Shown here piece after piece: positions 33,581-46,080 of a DNA stretch of 64,000 nucleotides. The translations under genes were made by a program, and so were the position numbers. The notes beneath the pieces are model-generated. The model was given only the letters and a program-made list of their open reading frames with translations, had not been told where the DNA came from and ran no database searches. This DNA comes from Stromatinia cepivora (lineage: Eukaryota > Ascomycota > Leotiomycetes > Helotiales > Sclerotiniaceae), in the NCBI GenBank assembly GCA_014898415.1, contig RCTD01000013.1, forward strand, positions 124,001 through 188,000, in the 5' to 3' direction. Position 1 is the stretch's first letter, and every line of letters begins with the position of its first letter.

Positions 33581-34753
33581 GTGGGAGGATTTATATTTAT
33601 CATTATGAAAGATTGGAGTTGTGAGGGGCAATATATTTACATCCGATGACGAAAATGAAGCTTCATATTTTTCTGGGGTTTGCCGAGGCGGGGGCAAATA
33701 ATTTTTTGGGATGAGCTTCACATTATACAGAAGACAAAGGTTTTACTATTCAGATTTTCAACGGAAGATCAAGAATGGGTTGATTTTGTAGTGGTGATTG
33801 CGCTTCTTGCGCTATTGTACAATTATCTTTGTGTGGTATGTGTATGTATCCACCATAAATATGAGCTCCCTGAGCATTTCATTATTTCATGAACGCCTCA
33901 TATGCTACAACCGTCATATCATCCTCTGCTTAATGCCAGTGATTCATCTATAGCCCAGCTTCCTCTCCCCATTCCTGCGCATCCATCTCAGCGTCGACTG
34001 GTAAAACATTTCGTGTAATGGCTCATTATGGAGAGCTTATGCGAGAGGAGAAAGAAGTCTGTAAATGGGAATCAGCAAACGTTCTGGAGTTTCTAGGATA
34101 TGCGGAGCTACTAACCTAACGATGGAAGGGCGAGGTTCACTGCGAGTGTATCCTACTTTTATTAGCATGCATGTCTTTGCTTCATGTCGTTTGGTAATTC
34201 GTACCAAGGTAGAGGATCAATGGAAGGTAGCCACTGTAGATTATTAGCATAAGCCCAATACAACAGATCCAAATATCCTACTAATGGATAGCAACACGGG
34301 AATAGTCAATAAGCTTTCCAATGCGCTCCTAATCTCTGGTTAACAAGACCACTCCATCCATCATACAAAGGGTATCTGCATGCGAACCTTAGATTCTTCG
34401 GAAAGTTGCATTTTGATAATATTTTGAAATTCGGAACTATGCGCCGTTAATATCGAATATATAAGCAGAAAGGGCACATCATAATATACATACAACTTGT
34501 TGTAAAATCAAATGCTTTAGCTTGTCTTCACCAATCTTACTGCCATATAAAAAAAGTGATCAAGGTTTATCACAATCAACAAGGTTGCTTACTAATCCTA
34601 TCATTATTTTTCCGTCGCATCTCAAGCTTCACTGTCAAGCTTCACTATCAAGCTCCATGTATATTCACTAACAGCTCTTTCCCTTCTCGACCTCACTCCA
34701 ATAAACCTACAAAACGGGAATATCAACTCCCGAATTTCGCCAATTAAGACAAT
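33581..34753. other. Divergent intergenic region between FLX1-like and SF3B4
   Basis: About 1.2 kb holding both promoters. TATATAAG lies near 34457, about 300 bases before the SF3B4 start. Small open frames at 33680-33892, 34065-34247 and 34556-34747 have no recognisable features. The pyrimidine-rich stretch before 34754 fits a 5' leader. Confidence 0.45.
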
Positions 34754-36071
34754 ATGTCAGGTGCAAGACACTGGTAAATAATTTCTTTCCCTTTCTCTAA
34801 ACTCAACTTTCCAATTCCTTACTTCCAAGTTCAAAACCTCGAAAAGTACAAAAAGCTAACTATGGCTCCTTATTCAAGGGAACAGGATAAGGAAGCCACC
34901 GTCTATATTGGCAATATCGATGAGCGCGTTACTGATAGCTTGGTATGGGAATTGATGTTACAAGCTGGTCGTATTGTCAATGTACATTTACCCAAAGATC
35001 GCGTCACTCAAAATCATCAGGGTTATGGATTTGTGGAATTTATATCAGAGGATGATGCTGAATACGCGGCGCGCATTATGAATCAAGTGAGGTTATTCGG
35101 GAAACCAATTCGTGTTAATAAGGTTTGTTTTGTCCTCATTCTATTCAGTTGTCAAGAGTAAGAAGATTATACTAACTGGGGAAATCTAGGCTTCTGCCGA
35201 TAAACAAAAAACTGTCGAAGTTGGTGCCGAACTCTTCATTGGTAATCTCGATCCTATGGTTGATGAAAAGACCCTATACGATACATTCTCCCGCTTTGGA
35301 TCCCTCATTTCCCCTCCCAAAATCGCTCGCGACGAATCATCCCTCTCTAAAGGTTATGGTTTCGTTTCGTATGCCAATTTCGAAGCTTCCGACGATGCTA
35401 TTGCAAACATGAATGGCCAATACCTAATGAATAAAGATATTTCGGTACAATACGCATACAAGAAAGATGGCAAAGGAGAAAGACACGGAGATGCAGCTGA
35501 GAGATCATTGGCGGCTCAAGCAAAGAAACACAATGTTATTCCAGATTTACAAAATATGCCACCAGGATTATTATTGGGTATGAATGGAATTCCACAAGCT
35601 CCAGCAGCTATGTTAAACGAATCCCCGATACCTACCGCACCCCCAGGATTCCCACCTCAACGACCATCCTACAATTCCGTCCCTCCCCCAGGCGGCCCAC
35701 GCGGCGCACCATCAGGACCAACCCAACACCTCCCACCCCCTCCATCCGGTCTTCCTCAACGACCACCTCCATCACATGCCGGCTATGGTGGCCCTCAAAT
35801 GGATTTCCACAACCAACATGCTCCACCCACTGGTCCAAGCGGTGCATACGGTCATCCTACAACTGGGCCTGCACGAGGAATGCAATTTCCACCTGGATTT
35901 GCGCCACCTGGAGGTATGCAAGCTCCTGTACAAGGTGGGATGGTTCCTCCACCTGGTCTTTTGGGTATGCAGGCACCACCTGGATTTGGTGGACAGCAGG
36001 GTATGCCGATGGGCATGCCGCCTACGGGACCGCAAGGTCATGGGGGACAGCCTGGGTATGGGAGGAGGTGA
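34754..36071 (+). CDS. HSH49: Splicing factor 3b subunit 4 (SF3B4/Hsh49/SAP49)
   Basis: Component of the U2 snRNP SF3b complex, which binds pre-mRNA near the branch site and contacts SF3B2 (Cus1/SAP145). Exons 34754-34773, 34879-35122 and 35190-36071 give 381 residues. The 20-base first exon encodes MSGARHW and joins to [19 protein letters not shown], the conserved family start. Two RRMs follow: RNP2/RNP1 are VYIGNI and GYGFVEF in the first, LFIGNL and GYGFVSY in the second. The rest is Pro/Gly/Met-rich, as in animal SF3B4. The second intron has a perfect ACTAAC branch site near 35171. Another in-frame ATG (34862) lies inside the first intron, so a transcript retaining it would start with a different N-terminus. 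The gene converges on CBP80, another nuclear RNA factor. Confidence 0.95.
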
Positions 36072-37304
36072 AGATTGTGTGTTGGGGAGAAGTGTATTTT
36101 AAATAGTGAACCGTGGACAAAGAGGCTGTTATGAAATGTAAGATTGGGACAAGAAAAGTCAGAGCAAGAAGCGAAAGGAAATCAGGAGTAAAGAAAAATA
36201 CCACCAAATCAAGCTAGGCTGGGGCGATGGATATATCAGGCGTTTCATGGCGTTTTAAAGGGGTGAGTGACCTTACATTACATATTTATCTAATGCGAGG
36301 TTATGGACCTAGCATTAACATCTTTCACAGCTTAGCTCAACTCAGATCCAAATCAGTTCTCTGCCATGGATAGAATAGGAATGCTACATCTGTATGTATG
36401 ATATATGATATACATTGCAGCGAGTCAATTCCCTATAGTATCATATAATATCAAATTATCATTCAAAAGAATCCAATAAAGGAAATCACTCTCAAGTACT
36501 GATTGTAGAAGAGGAGAGAAAAGAGTATAGTGTAGTGTAGTGTAGTGTAGTCAGTAGAGTATAATTAATAAAATAAAATAAAATAAAACAACATATAAAT
36601 ACATAAATCACTATTCACCATTCAACATCCATCATTCAACAGCCATCATCCATCATCCATCATCCATCATCCATCAAATCATAAAATAAGAATTCATGAA
36701 TAACCTGGTTACCCCTCCCCTCCTTTCCATCCCCATATTGCGAAAATCACATGTACATAAATAAAATCAATAAAATCAATCTTATGCATAAATCCCCTCC
36801 TCCTCCTATACAGAAAACTGAAGTAAAAAGACAAATTCATTCGTTCGTTCATTCATTCATTCATTCATTCACTTATTTATCCATCCATCCATTCATAATT
36901 TTTACGCTCTTTTATTTGCTTCTTATCACTTCACCTTAGTTCACCTCATCACACCTCAACACACTTTACTAATCTCTGGATTTCTTCTCTCTCTGCATCT
37001 CGCTTCGTCTCTCACTATGGCATGCATCTATCTATCATAATCGTACAGAGAAAAAGAAATATGAAAAATAAAAAGAAATGAAAACGAAAATGAAAAATAA
37101 AAGTTCTTTTCTTTTCTTTTCCTTTCCCCGTCATGCAGTGCTTAAGTGCTTATGCAAATTCTTTCGTTTCTCGCCTCGCCTAGCCTAGCCTAACCTTTTT
37201 TTCCCTTTCCTTTTCTATTCTGTTCTTTATTGCAACTTATATCCATATCCCTTTACCCAAATCGTCGCCGCCTCAATTTACTCGGATTTGCTTTCTCTGG
37301 GTGT
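36072..37304. other. Convergent intergenic region with microsatellites
   Basis: 3' flanks of SF3B4 and CBP80 meet here. Simple repeats: TAGTG units at about 36527-36550, ATCC-type units at 36641-36676 and TTCA units at 36836-36894. A GAAAA/AAAAT-rich tract lies near 37050-37100 with a pyrimidine tract after it. No coding region is supported. Confidence 0.6.
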
Positions 37305-40300
37305 CTAATCAATCCCTTCATAGTCCTCAGCAACTACACCCTCACCATCAATTCTCATTTCCTCGGGATTCTTTACCCCCTCCTCCCCAAGTGCCTCACC
37401 CTCCCCAGTAAGGACATTCATCTCCACCTCCTCCACCTCCTCCACCTCTGGTTCCGGCATAACCCACCTACTAGCTTCCGTCCCCCACGCCTCCTCTACC
37501 GCAAACTTTCTCCTAAAAACTCTCAACCATCTCTCACCCCAAGCTCTAACCAATTCCTCATCACCCAACATTCCATTTCCATCCGCATCTATCATTTGAT
37601 CTTTCGATCCATTTGCCCATGAACTAAGAAGATCATCCATTTCCTGTCCCAATTCACGCATATTGACTCTTTCCATTTCAACGGTTTGGTTAATCAAGGC
37701 TTTTTGTTCTTCTAAGAGTCCTGGGACGCGAAGGCTTAATTGAACCTGACGGATTCGGCCTGTGACTTTTCCTACTGTTGCACTGACCATTTCGTAAACA
37801 AAGGCCTGGCTCAATTTCTTGCCTTCACTGCCAAGTGCCCATTGAACCACACTCTGTGGACTAAGAATTGTATAATTCAGTAATTTGTCAATAATATTAA
37901 CTCCAATTCCAGGTTGGTCTTTCCAGTACTCCATGACTGAAGTAATGATTTGGCGTCTGGCCACTGGGGAAGCTGGGCCAATAGCTAGAAGACGATCTTT
38001 ACAGCGTTCAATGCAGGAAAGGACGTGACTGAGTGATTTGGATCCGATGTAACAGATTGATGTTACATAAGCATCGGTGGATGGAACGAGAGGATCTGGA
38101 AGTGCTTGTTCAACGGCTAGAGCGTGAATACTATCAACGACTGGTTGGATTTCATCTTCTGCGGCCTTTCTTCGAAGGAGAGCAAGAATTTCTTGACCTT
38201 CGGTACTGAATGGTGTGTCTATAACTGTTAGAACAACTTATGCATATGGAAATGATAACACTTACTCGGATCATTAAACTTAAAATCAGGAGTATCCTTT
38301 TCCTTCTCCTCGGTAATCAACTGTTGGTAAGGAGGTGGTAAAGTCCCCTTAATTCTTTGAGCAAAACTCAATCGAATCTCCTTATCCAAAGAACCAATAA
38401 TAAAAGCTTTCTTTGGGTCTAAATCCGAAAGTTCTACATCATCAATCCATTCAGTCCACTTCCAAGTAAATCCAAAGTTACTCAAATGATGGGAAAACCA
38501 ATCCATAAATCTATTGGCCAACTCAAGATCCATGGAATCAACATTTCTATATAAGAAACGGATAGCACGACCCAGAGATGGTGCGATAGCAGCTGGAGCA
38601 ATCTTGCAAGATTCTGTCAAGACAGCATGGTAATAGACGAGTTTGTGTTCTGGAACCGGAAGTTGAAATAATTGAGAAAATACTGCATCAACTGCCACAT
38701 CTTCAGGTTTCCATGTTGATCTATCACCCTCAACATCTCGAAGTCTATCGAATGGAGTAGCTCTCTTGACAAAAGTATCAGGAGCAAAATAACAATCAAT
38801 ATCGATCAAGAATTTTGCAGTAGCATTTCTGTTGTAATCCAAGATATTGATGGTATCAACCAAAGCATCTCTCAATAAACATGAAGAAATATCGGTGATG
38901 GGTGGAACAGTCTCCACATCTTGATTAGCATAAACCGAAAAGTAAAGCTCAGGGAACAAAGGTCTTGGTCCAGCATTAACAATCTCAGGAAGAGTAATTG
39001 TCGGTAAAGCATGTTTTGAAGCCAAAGCCAAAGCTTCTTGTTGTTCCGGTTCAATCATCTTCCAAGGTCTAGGTAAACAGAAGAGTTCCCATCCATTTTG
39101 CGATTCAGTCTGTAATTGCTTTTGTAAAAGACTCAAAATACCAATTGGAGCAACGGAATCTTCCTTTGCATTTCCTGGATATGGATCAACCAAAGCTTGT
39201 AGAACATGTGGCTCAGAAGCAATGATATCAGTGTTTTCGATCATAGCCGCAGCTTTTTCATGAGCATCAGTTGCTGAAGATGCCATAATATATGGAATGG
39301 TAAGAAGGATGATCTTGACTAATTCAGGTCCAATAGTCTAGCAATCAATGTTAGCCAACCATTTCCAAAACCTAATATCTGCATGGATATCCTCACCTCT
39401 TCATTATTCTCCGTTTGCAAATCCAAGGCCTTGGTCAAGAGATCTTGTAAAACAGGGAATACACCATCACCCTCCAACAAACCCTGTAAACTTCCCAAGA
39501 ACTTCATATATAGTTTAACCTGTCTCCAATCACCTTTCGTGATTGATTTATTCAATGCCTTCGCAGCTCGTTCCAACAACTCTTTAACCATGTCCTCTTT
39601 CAAAGTATTCAACACCATAACCACTGCGGCGACAAAAGGAATCTTAAATGGTTGTTCTACCACCAATTGTAGCGATAAATCATAGAATGAATCGCGTAAT
39701 TCGACATCATCGTAGTTATCGCATACAATTTTGGCTATGTCGGCTACTTCTGTTTCGACGCGTTTTAGAGGTGATTCTGCAATTGAGAGAAGTTGTTTGC
39801 GAACTTTGACAATGAGTGGTTCTTCGTATCGACGTCGTTGAGGTCGTCGATCATAATCATCTTCATCTGTGGTTTAAGAAAGTACTTGTTAGCTTTGTCT
39901 CTTTGTTCTGTTCATTGATCTCTCAAGCTTAATGTCAAGGCCCTTTCCGCCCGTCTAGCGATGGAATCACAATTCCAATCCTGTCCCCTCCCCATCCATC
40001 TCATCAGCATTCCCCTTCCTTTCTTCGTCTCCATCCACACCCGTCCCCATCCCCAACCCGCTATTCCCAAGACCCCTCCGAAAACAATCCCCAACTCCCA
40101 AACAAAACAAAAACAAAAAATCACTAACCTCTATACCTCTTCCTCCCACCACCTCTCCCACCACCACCTCCCCCATTAAACCTCCCTCTATAACCACCCC
40201 TCCCACCTCTCTCTTCTCTTACACCTCTCTCTTCCCTATCACCTCTATCACCTCTTTCACCATGGTTATGACCGCGATCTCCTCTATTACTTTGATTGCC

Positions 40301-40390
40301 TTGATCACCACGATTGCCTTGATCACCATGATTGCCTTGATCACCACGATCACCATGGTATCCTCCTTCACGATTTTCGTAATCTGCCAT
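37305..40390 (-). CDS. CBC1: Nuclear cap-binding protein large subunit CBP80 (NCBP1)
   Basis: Scaffold of the nuclear cap-binding complex, which with CBP20 binds the m7G cap and aids splicing, export and decay choice. Exons 40390-40129, 39866-39397, 39337-38266 and 38224-37305 keep frame and give 907 residues. After the head, RRRYEEPLIVKVRKQLLSIA begins the helical MIF4G-type domain; LVVEQPFKIPFVAAVVMVLN, NGWELFCLPRPWKMIEP and the C-terminal part with TPFSTEGQEILALLRRK and KLLNYTILSPQSVVQWAL match the family. The first exon codes a head of about 80 residues made of Gly/Asp/Arg/Asn repeats (GDQGNRGDQGN, then GGRGGYRGRF and poly-Gly) that ends in basic RKRYRD. This head is far longer and more repetitive than in most relatives. 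The shortest intron is 41 nt. Confidence 0.94.
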
Positions 40391-41689
40391 GATTGCTCTT
40401 CACTCTTCTCTTCTCTTTTCGCGCTCGAAATTCGTACTCAAGACTCGCAAATCTAGATCCCGCGACCCCAATCGCAACCCGCAGTTCGCAATCCACAATT
40501 GACCTTCACTTTCTTTTCGCGCCGCGCCGCGCCGCGCCGTAAATCCTTACTTCACAGCTCTCAACTCTCAGCTCTCAATCCGCGACTCTCAATCCACAAT
40601 CCACAATGCCAATCAATCCGCACCAGTAAACAAATAATATCAAATCGCAGTTGCAGTTGCAGTTGCAGTCAATCCCAATGCCAGTCTCTCGCAAAAAATC
40701 CGAGTCGTGGAAATTGAATTCGCCGAAATCTTGAAATCTTGCAACGTAAGTTCACTTGCACGTACCAACAATACCTAGTAAATAAAAGTAGTTCACCTGA
40801 GAAATATTTAGATTCGAAGCTGTAGAACTAGGTGACTAAGAATTTGGTCCGAGCTTCTAAGCAAAGTACTGGGTTAGAGTTAAGTTAGGGTCCGTTCGGA
40901 TCGATTTTCAGAAATATTAGAAATATTAAGAATAATAAAAATATTGAATCTAATATACATTTAAGTATATTTGAATAAAATTAATATATTTGAAGAATAT
41001 TTGAAGAAGCGATAGAGGTAAATAGAAAAAAAGATTTTTTAAATATTTTTCAAATATTTTCTCAGTAATATCAAAAAGTTATTATTGATTATTGTATAAG
41101 AAAAAGTTCAAATATTTGATTAATTATATATTAGATTTAATATTTTTTATCAAATTCAATATTGTGTTTAGTAAAATCGATTATTTGATTTAATATATAT
41201 TAACTTCAATATTATATTCAATAAATATCATATTTGTAATATTAAAAAAGCTAATATATTAAGGCACCCTTAATGCCCTATTGCCTTAAATACAGAACAG
41301 AGTTGAGGCATAGGAATAAATCCATTAATATCAATAATTTTCTATTTATTTCAACAATAATTAATTTGACTAATATTCCGAAACCAACGATTTACCATCA
41401 TAAAGATCATAAAGAAATCATTCTTGAGATTATAACGATATCCAATTTCTGAATTTCAGATTTAATAACAAAAATTCCATTTAGTTTCGAAATACCGGAG
41501 GATGATCATCAATTTTGAAGCTCAAGCTACCTGGGTCACTTTACATCACTTTACATCACTCTATATAATTCCATATCATTCGCATCACTTTCTTATTCTC
41601 ATTTCTAACTTTCGCTCCCTACAATAAAGCAAGCCAAATCCAAATCCAAATCCAGTCTCCTCCCTCAGCTTCCCCAATTCCCCAACAAT

Positions 41690-41770
41690 CCTCCTCCTCC
41701 TCCTCCTCCTCCTCCTGCTCCTCCTCCTCCTCCTGCTCCTCCTCCTCCTCCTCCTCCTCCTCCTCCTCCT
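41690..41770. repeat. (CTC)n microsatellite
   Basis: About 26 CTC triplets with two CTG interruptions. The minus strand reads as (GAG/GGA)n, a polypurine tract that can form triplex DNA. Confidence 0.9.
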
Positions 41771-42048
41771 CTCTCCAATCACGACAAGAAAAGTAATCCT
41801 CCCCCTGCATCCCTCACCCCTTCTTCCCTTCTCCCATCTCCTCTCTTTCCCACAAGTATTTCCATCTTCCATCGTCCATCTCCAATCATCCAGCGAATCC
41901 TCTACTCGCCCCCCTCAATGAGACAGGACAAGACAAGCACAAGCACAGACAAGCACAAGCACAGCACAAAATCAAACCAAAACCAAAACCAAAACCAAGT
42001 ACAAAACAAGACGAGACAACACAACAAAACCAAAACAACAAAATCTAA

Positions 42049-42144
42049 ATCAAAATAAAAAATCAAAATAAAAAATCAAAATAAAAAATCAAAATAAAAA
42101 ATCAAAATAAAAAATCAAAATCAAAAATCAAAATAAAAAATCAA
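42049..42144. repeat. 13-base tandem repeat (AATCAAAATAAAA)n
   Basis: About seven head-to-tail copies of AATCAAAATAAAA, nearly identical, one with a variant base. Low divergence suggests recent slippage. Confidence 0.85.
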
Positions 42145-43273
42145 GTAATAAAAGTGATAGTAGTAATAATAGTAGTAGTAATAATAATAATAATAACCCT
42201 AATAATAACATCAACATCAAACACAACCCCATCCATCCATCCATATCCATATCCATATCCATCCCCCCATCCCCTTATACCATCAACCCCATCCATCCAC
42301 CCAACCATCCCCCCATACCACAAATTATCATCAAACCCCCATCTCCATATCCATACCCATTTAATTTTCCCTTTGTAATAATAGTAAGTAAGCCTAGCAA
42401 CCCCTATCCTATTTAATTTCCTCTCTTTCCGAATCATCCCATCCCATCCCATCCCATCCCAAAATATTAGTCCTTTTCCATACAATATCAATACGCACCC
42501 TCGATTGAAATTTATAACAACAAAAAAGAAGGGTACGCCTGAATCTTGCTTTCTTGCTTGCTTGTTGCTGGATTATCGGAATTTCAAAGTCAAAGTAAGT
42601 CATCGAAAAAAAAAGAAGGGAACAAAAGAAGAAAATAGTCGAAAAAGTTTAAATTAAAAGAGGCCCAGCCACCCATCAAATCTCCTCATCACAGGAGGCA
42701 CACACACAACACAAACGTGGAACACTTTGAACTTTGAAAATAAAACAAAAAGAAGAGTGACAAGAGAGCAAAAAGGCCATAATTTTTTTCTCCTCATGCA
42801 AGAAAGTCTAGTAACGAGGTGCCGATAGAAGTATTCGTTGAATTCCCCATAAACTACCACCCACTCCACATTTCATACCCCTTTTCATGAACCAATATCC
42901 ATCATATTCCATCTGCCCTTTTTTCCCAATGACCGCTGTTTCGAGTACCAAGGTAGTATTTCCTTAGCTGAACTTAAAACTCGTGCTCAACGAAAATTCC
43001 ACCTTATGGGTATTCCTATCAAACCAAATAACGCATACCATCATCATAGACTAACTTCGTATTCCTGCCATGCATCGCCCGGACTTCCACAAACTTGAGT
43101 TTTGGCCTGCCAACGTTGCAGACGAGATATGCAGAACCTGTAATATGCTGGGAGGGGGGGGTTGTTATAGCCGGGTGTTTTATCGCTCGAAAAATCTCGA
43201 CTCCGTTGCAGAGCTCATATGTCGAGTGACAGGAAAGCATTCATTCATCAGTCATTTTGCTTGAACTTCCTCC

Positions 43274-44778
43274 TCAATCTAATCTTGCCATCATCGCATC
43301 CCTCGGCATTGGTTTGAAATTGGGACTATCAATATCGAGTTTGCTATCCCTTGCTACCAAACTTGGTCGAATATATTGCGGTACCAGCCGTTGATTGTGT
43401 TCCGGTGCAATGGATAATTCTGTTCATAAGTCAATATTGTAAACGCTCCGCACATACAACTCTTAACATACCATGATGGGAGAAATCGAACAAAGTTGGC
43501 AAGTTCTTCGCTGAATTACCAGGATGACGAGAATCTGGGAATGTCTTATCTGGCTCACGTAACTCATCAAAGAACGGGTGAACCATAGCTTCGATAGCTG
43601 AAAGCCTCTCGGTAGGAGTATACTCTAGTAACTTGGAGATAAGTTCGATGGCACTAGCATCGGCCTTACGGAAGACCTTGTTGAATGGGTGTGGCTTGAT
43701 CTGTGGGAACTTGTGCTCCATATAGTTGGGGTTCATGGTACGAATTTGGTCTCGAGTTGGTGTACCTAGGACCTTGATGATTTCGACCAGTTGATCAATA
43801 CCAGATTCACCAGGGAAGAGAGGTTGTCCAAGCATCAATTCTGCCATCACGCAACCAGTTGACCAAACATCTATCGTGACCGTCAGCATCATCTATTCAC
43901 ATCCATCGTTGAAATATTCTTACCAATCTTGGTTGTGTAGTTAGTAGCACCGAAGATCAATTCTGGTGCTCTGTAGTAGCGTGAGCAAATGTATGAAACG
44001 TTTGGCTCATTCTCTACGAGTATCTTTGCACTACCAAAATCACACAACTTCAAAATTCCACTGCCAGGGTCAAGAAGTAAGTTTTGTGGCTTGATATCAC
44101 GATGGCAGATTCCTTGTGAGTGGATGTAGGCGAGAGCGCGGAAGAGTTGATAGATGTAGAGCTTAACTTCGATGATCGGCATTGTTGTCTTCATCTTGTT
44201 AAAATATCTCGATGCGCGGTAAACCGTCTCAGGGACGAATTCTTGCACTAGATTAAGATACACCTCATCCTTCTACCGAAATGTCATTAGAAATGTACGA
44301 TATTTTCATGTACGAAGGGAGGAAACTCACTCGTTCGCCGTTTGAATAATAGAAAGCCTTTAATTCAACAATGTTGGGATGACGAACGATGCGCATGATT
44401 TGCAATTCACGATTCTATATTTGTATCAGTAACCAAATAATTCATGGACTCGAAATGATGTTGCGAACCTTGAACCTCTTGTCTTGCAAAACGCGTTTGA
44501 TGGCAGCATCTTCTCCTGAAGGTGACAGCTTGGTCTGAAAGACAACACCAAAGGAACCATTTCCAACGATCTTGCATTGTGTATATTGCATATCTCGAGT
44601 TTCGCCAGTAATGCCATCTTGTACCTTTTCGCGGATTACCTCTGTAAAATTAAAACGTTAGAATATTATCGAAAAAAGATGTGGTGAACGGGGGTTAAGG
44701 GGCAAAACCATATGTAGGAATATGTTTCTTACCTCCCATTCTCAAGCTCGAGAAGGCAGCAGGCCGATTTTGCGACAT
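43274..44778 (-). CDS. GSK3: Glycogen synthase kinase 3 (GSK-3) Ser/Thr kinase
   Basis: Six exons (44778-44733, 44641-44469, 44414-44331, 44272-43924, 43870-43472, 43419-43274) give 398 residues. The glycine loop is [10 protein letters not shown], the catalytic Lys lies in [20 protein letters not shown], the catalytic loop is [12 protein letters not shown] (Asp160), DFG is at 179-181 and the activation segment is [17 protein letters not shown], with Tyr195 matching the autophosphorylated Tyr216 of human GSK-3 beta. The family's [20 protein letters not shown] and [20 protein letters not shown] follow. It phosphorylates mostly primed substrates in stress, development and metabolism. Intron 2 has a non-standard GTTCGC donor, but the frame and the conserved protein support it. 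Upstream lies a 13-kb stretch without genes, so long-range or leader-based control is possible. Confidence 0.96.
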
Positions 44779-45179
44779 CTTTGAAAGTCCAAAACACCGA
44801 TTATTATCGTGAATGAGGTGGGCTGTAAACGAGGAGGGTTGTGAGGAGACTAGTTGATGACCTGGTGAAGTCCGTGTTGGGCAATTGAAGATCGAATGTG
44901 CGACCAAGGCAAATCAATCGGTAATTATTAAGTGAATCTTTCTTCAATAACGTGACAGTATTTGCCCAGTCGAAGAATTATTCACCTCTTCTTTTTTTCT
45001 CTTTTTCTCTTTTTCTCTTTTTCGAAAATGGTATATCGGGATTAATGACCCAAGTGAGAAATGCGGCTGCGGCTGATTGATGAGAATTGAGAGTTAGTGG
45101 TTGTGACCCTTTAATGGTTTAATGGTTTAATGGTTGAGAGGGGTTGGTGAAAGGCGGTGGGGAATGGGGTATGTGTGAG

Positions 45180-45278
45180 TGTATTATATATGTATGTAAT
45201 GTAATGTAATGTAATGTGTGTGTGCGTGTGCGTGTGTGCGTGTGCGTGTGAATGTGAATGTGAATGTGAATGTGAAAT
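45180..45278. repeat. GT-rich and GAATGT microsatellites
   Basis: GTAAT units, then GTGTGC-type dinucleotide-like repeats, then four GTGAAT units follow one another within 100 bases. They lie about 400-500 bases upstream of the GSK-3 start codon. Confidence 0.8.
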
Positions 45279-46003
45279 GAATGAACAAGCAAAAGAAGAG
45301 TTGGTCAAGGCGTACCGTATCTATTTAGGATAGGTAATGTTTTATGATTTTATGTTGAATTGTGAATTGTGTTATTGATCTCGCAGATGACTTCGAAATT
45401 CGAATTTTGAATTTATTCGAACGAATAACCAATAAATTTTTGATGATGGTTGTGGCTGTGGCTGTGGTTGTGGTTGTGGTTTGATTTTGTTTTGGTTGTT
45501 TTCTTTTCTTTTCTTTTCTTTTCGCAATCCAGACAGCCAAGGTGATCAGGTAAAATGGAGTGAGTGTTCCTTGAGTGGATAGTAGTACGTAGATGTATTG
45601 ATCTGTTGATTTGTTGATGGATGAAATGAGATGAGTAGTGTAGTGGTTGTGTATGGTTGTATGGCTGACTGTCTTTAGGAGAGAGGAGAATGAATGAAGT
45701 AAGTAAAGTTAAGTCAAGGTAAGGTAAGGTAAGGTAACTAAAGTAGTGCAGGTGCGTAGTGCGTAGAAGAGGTGTAAGGTATTGTGTGTAATGTGTAGGT
45801 AGAAAAAAGGAAGAGGTGTGTTGAGTAGGTAGGTAAATGGGATGGATGGATGGATTTCTTGATTGATCGAAAGACACCCAAGTTAGAAAGAAAGTGTAAG
45901 GGTTGAGTTAGAGTTGAGTCGAGGGAGTCGAGGGAGTTGAGTGAGTTTAGTTTAGTTAGGTAACCAAATTGTAAAATAACTTTGAAATAACTTCGAATAT
46001 TCA

Positions 46004-46080
46004 GGTTCAAGTTCAGGTTCAGATTCAGGTTCAGGTTCAAGGGTCAGATTCTTGTTTCTGTTTCTGTTTCTGTTTCTGCT
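46004..46080. repeat. TTCAGG hexamers followed by TTTCTG hexamers
   Basis: About six TTCAGG-type units are followed after a short gap by four to five TTTCTG units. Confidence 0.8.

Larger units (their letters stand above)
40391..43273. other. 2.9-kb gene-free region with AT island and microsatellites
   Basis: The first 500 bases hold the CBP80 promoter. 40900-41480 is very AT-rich, full of AATATT-type words, like the start of the window. Then come low-complexity tracts: CTC triplets at 41690-41770, CAAAAC/CAAAAT repeats, a 13-base tandem unit at 42049-42144, TAG/TAA triplets at 42157-42198, CCATAT at about 42230-42262 and ATCCC at 42434-42462. The 3' flank of GSK-3 forms the end. Charged open frames over the CTC tract are repeat artefacts. 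Confidence 0.6.

Noticed and set aside
36838..36894. TTCA repeat considered as a CRISPR-like or regulatory array
   Set aside because: It is a plain tetranucleotide microsatellite with no spacers; CRISPR arrays are not expected in fungi.
41585..41872. Open frames of poly-Arg or poly-Glu on the minus strand
   Set aside because: They are translations of the CTC microsatellite; no coding character outside it.
45413..45877. 154-codon minus-strand frame upstream of GSK-3
   Set aside because: His/Ser/Thr/Tyr-rich translation of simple repeats (TTTCT, TGTGGC, AAGGT).
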